DNA of 10,380 nucleotides from an uncultured Collinsella sp. (GTDB taxonomy: Bacteria; Actinomycetota; Coriobacteriia; Coriobacteriales; Coriobacteriaceae), in contig UQEO01000066.1 of assembly GCA_900540095.1 (NCBI GenBank), positions 1-10,380 on the forward strand, in the 5' to 3' direction. Shown one piece after another: positions 6,556-10,380 of this stretch; the stretch's first letter is position 1; every line of letters begins with the position of its first letter. The notes beneath the pieces were generated by a model that did no database searches, was not told where the DNA came from, and worked only from the letters and a program-made list of their open reading frames with translations. The translations under genes were made by a program, and so were the position numbers.

Positions 6556-7284
6556 TTACTCCTCCGATGCGGTGGCCGCGGTGTCGTCACCTTCGGCACC
6601 ATCACCGGCAGAAGGCTCGGCCAAGCGGTAGCCCACGCCGCGCACGGTCTCGATGGCGCTGGCATGCTCGCCCAGTTTTTGGCGAAGCGTCTGCACGTGC
6701 ACGTCAACGGTGCGCGAACCGCCGTCGAAGTCCCAGCCCCACACGCTCTGCAGCAACGACTCGCGGGTAAAGACCACGCCGGGCTTGCGCATGAGGTACT
6801 CGAGCAGGTCGAACTCACGCAGGGTGAGCTTAAGCGACTCGCCGGCAACAGTCACCTCACGATGGCTGGGCGAGAGCACAATGTCGCCCACGCTGAGCAC
6901 ATCGCTTGCCTGTTTGACCATGCCGCCGCGACGCAGCAGTGCGCGGCAGCGGCTGGCGAGCTCCATGAGCGAAAACGGCTTAGTCAGGTAATCGTCGGCA
7001 CCGCCATCGAGCGCCATCACCTTGTCGAGCTCGGTATCCTTGGCGGTAAGCATCATGATGGGCACCGTCGCCGTCAGGCGATCGGCACGCAGTCGACGCA
7101 TAATCGCCAAGCCATCGGTATCGGGCAGCATGATGTCGAGCAGGACGGCATCGGGTACCCGTCGCGCCACGGCAGCCTTAAACTCACCATCGCACGAAAA
7201 GCCTTCGGCCTCAATCCCCTGCTTGCGCAGCGCATAGACCGTCAAATCCCTGATGTTGTCATCGTCCTCGACGTAATAGATCAT
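6556..7284 (-). CDS. OmpR/PhoB-family response regulator (PhoB/PhoP-like)
   Basis: DNA-binding transcription factor of 242 residues activated by phosphorylation. The receiver domain (about 1-118) shows the acidic pocket E6-D7-D8, phosphoacceptor D50 in VLLDIMLPDTDG, T80 in MMLTAKD, and K102 in DDYLTKPF. The C-terminal winged helix (about 130-222) includes LTLREFDLLEYLMRKPG, SRTVDVHVQTLRQKLG and the final IETVRGVGYRL. An Ala/Glu/Asp-rich tail of about 20 residues extends beyond the usual domain end. I chose ATG 7284 (MIYYVEDDDN) because AAAGGGG lies 6 nt upstream and receiver domains normally begin here. An in-frame ATG at 7308 adds eight residues without a Shine-Dalgarno. It sits 64 bp downstream of pstB with a 14-bp palindrome between them, and is followed after 3 bp by its cognate kinase. 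The phosphate-regulon role is inferred from context. Confidence 0.93.
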   Translation of the reverse strand: MIYYVEDDDNIRDLTVYALRKQGIEAEGFSCDGEFKAAVARRVPDAVLLDIMLPDTDGLAIMRRLRADRLTATVPIMMLTAKDTELDKVMALDGGADDYLTKPFSLMELASRCRALLRRGGMVKQASDVLSVGDIVLSPSHREVTVAGESLKLTLREFDLLEYLMRKPGVVFTRESLLQSVWGWDFDGGSRTVDVHVQTLRQKLGEHASAIETVRGVGYRLAEPSAGDGAEGDDTAATASEE

Positions 7285-7324
7285 GTTGAACCCCTTTGCG
7301 GCCGGCATGACCGCATCTTAACCC

Positions 7325-7338
7325 TAAAGGTACCTTTA
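7325..7338. promoter_or_regulatory. 14-bp perfect palindrome between pstB and PhoB-like gene
   Basis: TAAAGGTACCTTTA is a perfect palindrome centred 47 bp upstream of the regulator start and 11-24 bases beyond the pstB stop. It could be an operator for a dimeric regulator. As RNA it would form at most a short stem, and no T tract follows, so a terminator is less likely. Confidence 0.3.
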
Positions 7339-7348
7339 CTAGATGGTA

Positions 7349-8224
7349 TCAGCCAAAACGCCCCGTCAAATAATCCGCCGTGCGCGGATCGGTCGGATTC
7401 TTGAAGAGTTGCGCGGTGGGCGCGTGCTCCACCAGCTCACCCAGCAAAAAGAATGCGACCGAATCGGAGATACGCGCCGCCTGCTGCATATTGTGCGTAA
7501 CGACCACGAGCGTGCAGGTCTCTTTGAGCTCGCAGGCCAGCTGCTCCACCACCAGCGTCGACACAGGGTCGAGTGCCGAGGTCGGCTCGTCCATCAGCAG
7601 AATGTCGGGCTGCACGGCAAGTGCGCGGGCGATGCACAGACGCTGCTGCTGGCCGCCCGAAAGACCCAGACCCGACTCTTTGAGCTTGTCCTTGACCTCA
7701 TCCCATAGCGCAGCGCGACGAAGGGAATCCTCGACCAGCTCGTCGAGCACGACGCGGTCGCGCACTCCCATGCCGCGAGGACCGTAGGCGACGTTGTCGT
7801 AGATGCTCATGGGAAACGGGTTGGGGCGCTGGAACACCATGCCCACGCGCTGGCGCAAGCGGCAGATGTCGTAGTCGCCCAGGATATCTTGACCATCGAG
7901 CGCAATCTTGCCCTCGATGCGGCAATCCTTGATGCCGTCGTTCATGCGGTTAAAGCAGCGCAGCAACGTGGACTTTCCGCAGCCCGAAGGCCCGATGAAC
8001 GAGGTGATCTGCTTGTCGCGGATCTTGATATTCACGTCCTTGAGCGCATGATGGTCGCCATAGAACAGGTCGAGGCCCTCGACATCGATGCGCGTCGGCG
8101 AGGCGGCAAGATCCTCTGCCGTGGGGCGAGTCGCATCCCCAACCTCGCGCTCGCGCGCGGCCTCGGCCTGCGCTTTCATGAGTTCTTCAAGCTCCGTGGG
8201 CTCCACAGCCGCAGCAGCCGTCAT
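7349..8224 (-). CDS. pstB: Phosphate ABC transporter ATP-binding protein PstB
   Basis: Cytosolic ATPase that powers high-affinity phosphate uptake through PstA/PstC, and in many bacteria contributes to phosphate signalling with PhoU. The 291-residue product shows Walker A GPSGCGKST (78-86), Q-loop Q132 in the PstB-typical MVFQRPNPFPMSIYDNVAYGPR, signature LSGGQQQR (188-195), Walker B ILLMDEPTSALDP (208-220) and H-loop H244 in VVTHNMQQAAR. The C-terminus TADYLTGRFG is also family-like. The core starts near residue 45 (RIDVEGLDLFYGD), so there is an Ala/Glu-rich N-terminal extension of about 44 residues absent from most PstB. I chose ATG 8224 because GGAGG lies 8 nt upstream; a GTG at 8239 has no such support. 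Unusually, no pstS, pstC, pstA or phoU is adjacent. It is followed directly by the PhoB/PhoR-like pair and preceded by an unrelated kinase gene. Confidence 0.96.
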   Translation of the reverse strand: MTAAAAVEPTELEELMKAQAEAAREREVGDATRPTAEDLAASPTRIDVEGLDLFYGDHHALKDVNIKIRDKQITSFIGPSGCGKSTLLRCFNRMNDGIKDCRIEGKIALDGQDILGDYDICRLRQRVGMVFQRPNPFPMSIYDNVAYGPRGMGVRDRVVLDELVEDSLRRAALWDEVKDKLKESGLGLSGGQQQRLCIARALAVQPDILLMDEPTSALDPVSTLVVEQLACELKETCTLVVVTHNMQQAARISDSVAFFLLGELVEHAPTAQLFKNPTDPRTADYLTGRFG

Positions 8225-8239
8225 ACCGCATACCTCCAC

Positions 8240-8312
8240 ATCGATATCAATTCAGCAGTATCGATAGTAGGAATCGCGGCTCATATGCACGTGAGCGCAT
8301 TGTCAAGTGTTT
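8240..8312 (-). promoter_or_regulatory. Candidate control region upstream of pstB
   Basis: In the 103-bp gap before pstB, the minus strand carries CTTACAA and CTTGACA 10 bp apart (within 8317-8301); TTGACA (8306-8301) is a perfect -35 hexamer but has no good -10 at 17 bp. TACTAT (8269-8264) could be a -10 of another promoter. ATCGATA occurs twice, at 8240-8246 and 8260-8266, 20 bp apart. These are possible regulator sites, weakly supported. Confidence 0.3.
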
Positions 8313-8327
8313 GTAAGGGCACACTGG

Positions 8328-9566
8328 CTATGCGGCGGGCAGCTCGATGGTGAATATCGTGTGTTCGGGCGTCGATTCACATGCAACGGTACCGCCGTGC
8401 GCGCATACGATCTCCTTGGCGATGGCAAGCCCCAGTCCAGCGCCGCCGCGATTGGTCGCACGCGCCGCATCCAGGCGATAGAACTTCTCAAAGATCACCT
8501 TGAGCTTTGCCTCAGGGATGGGATCGCCCTGATTGATAAAGCGCACGCGCACGCCACCGCCGTCCCGGCGTCTGGCCTCGATCGTGATGGTCGAGCCCTC
8601 ATAGCTATAGGCAACGGCGTTTTTCATGATGTTGTTGAACACGCGAGCCATCTTGTCGCCATCCACGAGCACCGTCAGGTCCTCGCGAATATCAACTTGG
8701 GCTTCCTTATGCTGCTCGTTGAGGATGGGATAGAACTCGTCAGCCACCTGAGCCAGCAGCAACCCCAGATCAACATAGCCGCGCGTGAGCACGATATCGT
8801 GGAAGTCAAAGCGCGTGATATCGAAGAACTCTTCGATGAGCGCATCGAGCCGGTGCGCTTTGTCGAGAGCCACGCCCGTAAAGTGCGCACGTTGCTCAAC
8901 CGGCAGCTCAGGAGCCTCTTGCAGCAGCGAAAGATAGCCCACCACACTGGCAAGCGGGGTGCGTAGGTCATGTGCCAAGTACGTGACCAGATCGTCCTTG
9001 CGATGCGACTCGTCACGCAGAGCTTGCTGCACCTTGCGCTCACGGTCACGCACGCGGTTAAGGGCGCCCTCGACCTCCAAGAAGTCGCCGTCGATGTTAT
9101 CCCAGGTGTCGGGGTGATCGATCAGGCGATCTTGAATACGAGCGGCCAGCACACAATCGGCATGCTGCTCGCCCTGCTCGTAGCCCTGGTAGTACAGGGC
9201 GCGGCCACACAAGAACAGCACGCACGCGGCAAGCGCCAGCACAAAGCCAAGCATGTTGAATACAAAGCCGGCATCGAACAGCACCGGCCCTTCGATGCCG
9301 CCGAGCGCCATGGCGCCAATCGCCAACGTCATGGCCCACGCGGCGCCGCCAATCACCACGCAGCGGCACACGATCTCAAATCGATCGATCAGCAAAAAGC
9401 CGACAAGCAGCACCGCCAAGATTCCGACGATGTTGTCGATGCCAATCAGCAGCAGGCTCAGCAAAAAGAGCAGCACCGTTGCAAGCGCGCGGTTGTCGAC
9501 GACCGACCTCACGTATTCAAAGAGCCGATCGGGCACCTCGAACGCTTGCCTATCGTCTTTTGTCAT
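8328..9566 (-). CDS. VanS-like membrane histidine kinase with four-helix sensor
   Basis: Histidine kinase of 412 residues, partner of the regulator just upstream. The N-terminal third holds about four hydrophobic segments (27-43, 46-61, 68-90, 99-121) with only short loops, so there is no sizeable extracytoplasmic domain. A coiled linker (about 140-190) leads to the HisKA H-box KDDLVTYLAHDLRTPLASVV with H199, very close to the VanS H-box. Then come N-box NNIMKNAVAY (N316), a VanS-type G1 region with NQGDPIP in place of DxGxG, F-box IFEKFYRLD, and G2 GGAGLGLAIAKEIV. ATG 9566 is preferred: it has GAGG about 9 nt upstream and lies 26 bp after the regulator's stop. An extension to 9731 would run inside the regulator gene. 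The membrane topology differs from two-helix VanS. No vanHAX-type genes are present, so the signal may be cell-envelope stress but is unknown. Confidence 0.92.
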   Translation of the reverse strand: MTKDDRQAFEVPDRLFEYVRSVVDNRALATVLLFLLSLLLIGIDNIVGILAVLLVGFLLIDRFEIVCRCVVIGGAAWAMTLAIGAMALGGIEGPVLFDAGFVFNMLGFVLALAACVLFLCGRALYYQGYEQGEQHADCVLAARIQDRLIDHPDTWDNIDGDFLEVEGALNRVRDRERKVQQALRDESHRKDDLVTYLAHDLRTPLASVVGYLSLLQEAPELPVEQRAHFTGVALDKAHRLDALIEEFFDITRFDFHDIVLTRGYVDLGLLLAQVADEFYPILNEQHKEAQVDIREDLTVLVDGDKMARVFNNIMKNAVAYSYEGSTITIEARRRDGGGVRVRFINQGDPIPEAKLKVIFEKFYRLDAARATNRGGAGLGLAIAKEIVCAHGGTVACESTPEHTIFTIELPAA

Positions 9567-9592
9567 ATCAAGATCCTCACAAGCGAAAAGCG

Positions 9593-10288
9593 TTATTCGA
9601 TGATGTAGCCGACGCCCCAGACGTTTTTGATAAAGCGTGGCTTTTGTGCGTCGTCGCCGATCTTTTCGCGCAAGTGGCGAATATGCACCATCACCGTATT
9701 GTTGGAGCCGGGCATAAAGTCCTCGTTCCACACCGCGCGGAACAGGTCCTCCACGGCCACCACGCTGCCGCGATGCTCGACCAGATACAGCAAGATTGAA
9801 TACTCGGTGGGTGTGAGGCGTACCGGTGCACCGTCCACCGTCACGGAACGAGCATCGCGGTTGATCTCGAGGCCATCGAGCTGGAGGGTCGGCGACTCGG
9901 TCGCCTGCGCGCGGCTACCGTAGCTGGTGTAGCGGCGCAACTGAGCATGAACGCGCGCGATGAGCTCCAGCGGGCGGAACGGCTTGACCACGTAATCGTC
10001 CGCGCCAAGAGAAAGACCTTCGATCTTATCCTGCTGGGCATCGCGTGCCGTCAACATAATTACGGGATAGGTATGGCTGGCACGGATGGTACGCAGCAGC
10101 TCAAAGCCGTCGATATCGGGCAGCATGACATCGAGCAGTGCCAGGTCAAACTCTTGCTCCAGAATTGCCTTGGCCGCATCGGCCCCGCTGTAGGCGATCC
10201 GGACGTCAAAGCCCTCTTTTGTAAGGTAGATACCAACCAGGTCGGCGATGGCCTTCTCGTCATCAACTACCAGTATGCGCTCGTTCAT
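9593..10288 (-). CDS. OmpR-family response regulator, VanR-like
   Basis: Transcription factor of 231 residues. The receiver domain has acidic residues D9-D10-E11, phosphoacceptor D53 in LALLDVMLPDIDG, T80 in IMLTARD, and K102 in DDYVVKPFRPLELIARV. The winged helix includes LTPTEYSILLYLVEHRG, SNNTVMVHIRHLREKIGDD and the terminal IKNVWGVGYIIE. The KPFRPLELIARVxAQLRRY, SNNTxxVHIRHLREK and VWGVGYxIE blocks match VanR closely as I recall that family. The ATG start has AGGAG 7 nt upstream. Its gene is followed after 26 bp by the VanS-like kinase, so the two form an operon. A CATAAT -10-like hexamer and an 11-bp-spaced CTTAA direct repeat lie upstream. The VanR label describes the subfamily; it does not imply vancomycin resistance here. 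Confidence 0.94.
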   Translation of the reverse strand: MNERILVVDDEKAIADLVGIYLTKEGFDVRIAYSGADAAKAILEQEFDLALLDVMLPDIDGFELLRTIRASHTYPVIMLTARDAQQDKIEGLSLGADDYVVKPFRPLELIARVHAQLRRYTSYGSRAQATESPTLQLDGLEINRDARSVTVDGAPVRLTPTEYSILLYLVEHRGSVVAVEDLFRAVWNEDFMPGSNNTVMVHIRHLREKIGDDAQKPRFIKNVWGVGYIIE

Positions 10289-10308
10289 GCGTGCTCCTCT
10301 CGCGCTCC

Positions 10309-10369
10309 ATTATGCCCGAGGCGGCGCCCGCCACACACAACAAGCGCGGGCGATTAAGTCGACCTTAAG
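10309..10369 (-). promoter_or_regulatory. Candidate promoter and direct repeat upstream of VanR-like gene
   Basis: On the minus strand CATAAT (10314-10309) resembles a -10 about 20 nt before the start codon, without a clear -35. Further upstream CTTAA occurs at 10369-10365 and 10358-10354, a direct repeat with 11-bp period as used by OmpR-family dimers; the same bases also give a TTAAG/CTTAA inverted repeat. It may be an autoregulatory site. The region runs to the window edge. Confidence 0.35.
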
Positions 10370-10380
10370 CACCCTTGCGC

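Noticed and set aside
5215..7404. Plus-strand open frame of 729 codons antisense to the kinase and regulator genes
   Set aside because: It lies opposite two intact, clearly recognised genes, shows no domain motifs, and has the Arg/His/Leu-rich composition typical of an antisense frame in GC-rich DNA.
9567..9731. N-terminal extension of the VanS-like kinase to 9731
   Set aside because: The extra 55 residues run inside the upstream regulator gene and lack hydrophobic or domain character; ATG 9566 has its own Shine-Dalgarno.
8328..10288. Vancomycin-resistance operon
   Set aside because: Only the regulator and kinase resemble VanR/VanS; no dehydrogenase, ligase or dipeptidase gene follows.

Overview
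The window is GC-rich bacterial DNA. All ten recognisable genes lie on the minus strand, so transcription runs from the right edge (about 10380) to the left. The gene types point to a Gram-positive bacterium: a split Wzz-type adaptor with a separate BY-kinase and a PHP-type tyrosine phosphatase, and a VanR/VanS-like two-component pair. High GC, frequent GTG alternatives and GGGGACGTTCC-type intergenic repeats suggest Actinomycetota, most plausibly Coriobacteriia (Collinsella-like). That taxonomic placement is inference. No tRNA, rRNA, CRISPR array, transposase or phage gene was seen.

Right to left: (1) 10288-8328 holds a VanR-like response regulator and a VanS-like kinase with a four-helix membrane sensor. 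No glycopeptide-resistance genes accompany them. (2) 8224-5128 holds pstB (phosphate ABC transporter ATPase), a PhoB/PhoP-like regulator and a PhoR-like kinase. This looks like a phosphate-starvation unit, but pstS, pstC, pstA and phoU are all absent next to pstB. It ends in a hairpin at 5074-5102. (3) 4932-2328 holds a polysaccharide phosphoregulatory operon: Wzz/CpsC-like membrane adaptor, CpsD-like tyrosine autokinase, CpsB-like PHP phosphatase, then a GNAT acetyltransferase. No glycosyltransferase, flippase or polymerase is present. (4) 2125-101 holds htpG (bacterial Hsp90), preceded by a structured leader and followed by two perfect hairpins at the left edge.

The genes form three functional blocks. 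Two membrane sensor kinase/regulator pairs sit side by side, separated by pstB; the PhoB/PhoR-like pair probably responds to phosphate supply. The Wzz/kinase/phosphatase trio would control chain length or export of a surface polysaccharide through a tyrosine phosphorylation cycle. HtpG is a general stress chaperone.

The most interesting non-coding signal is the htpG leader. An 8-bp hairpin with a GNRA tetraloop and a U5 tract lies between the only AT-rich promoter-like stretch and the start codon. Neighbouring segments can either extend this hairpin over the U tract or pair with the htpG Shine-Dalgarno. This could be an attenuator or RNA thermometer, or simply the terminator of the upstream operon. 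I found no clearly novel multi-gene system; the coding content is of known families with some unusual arrangements.
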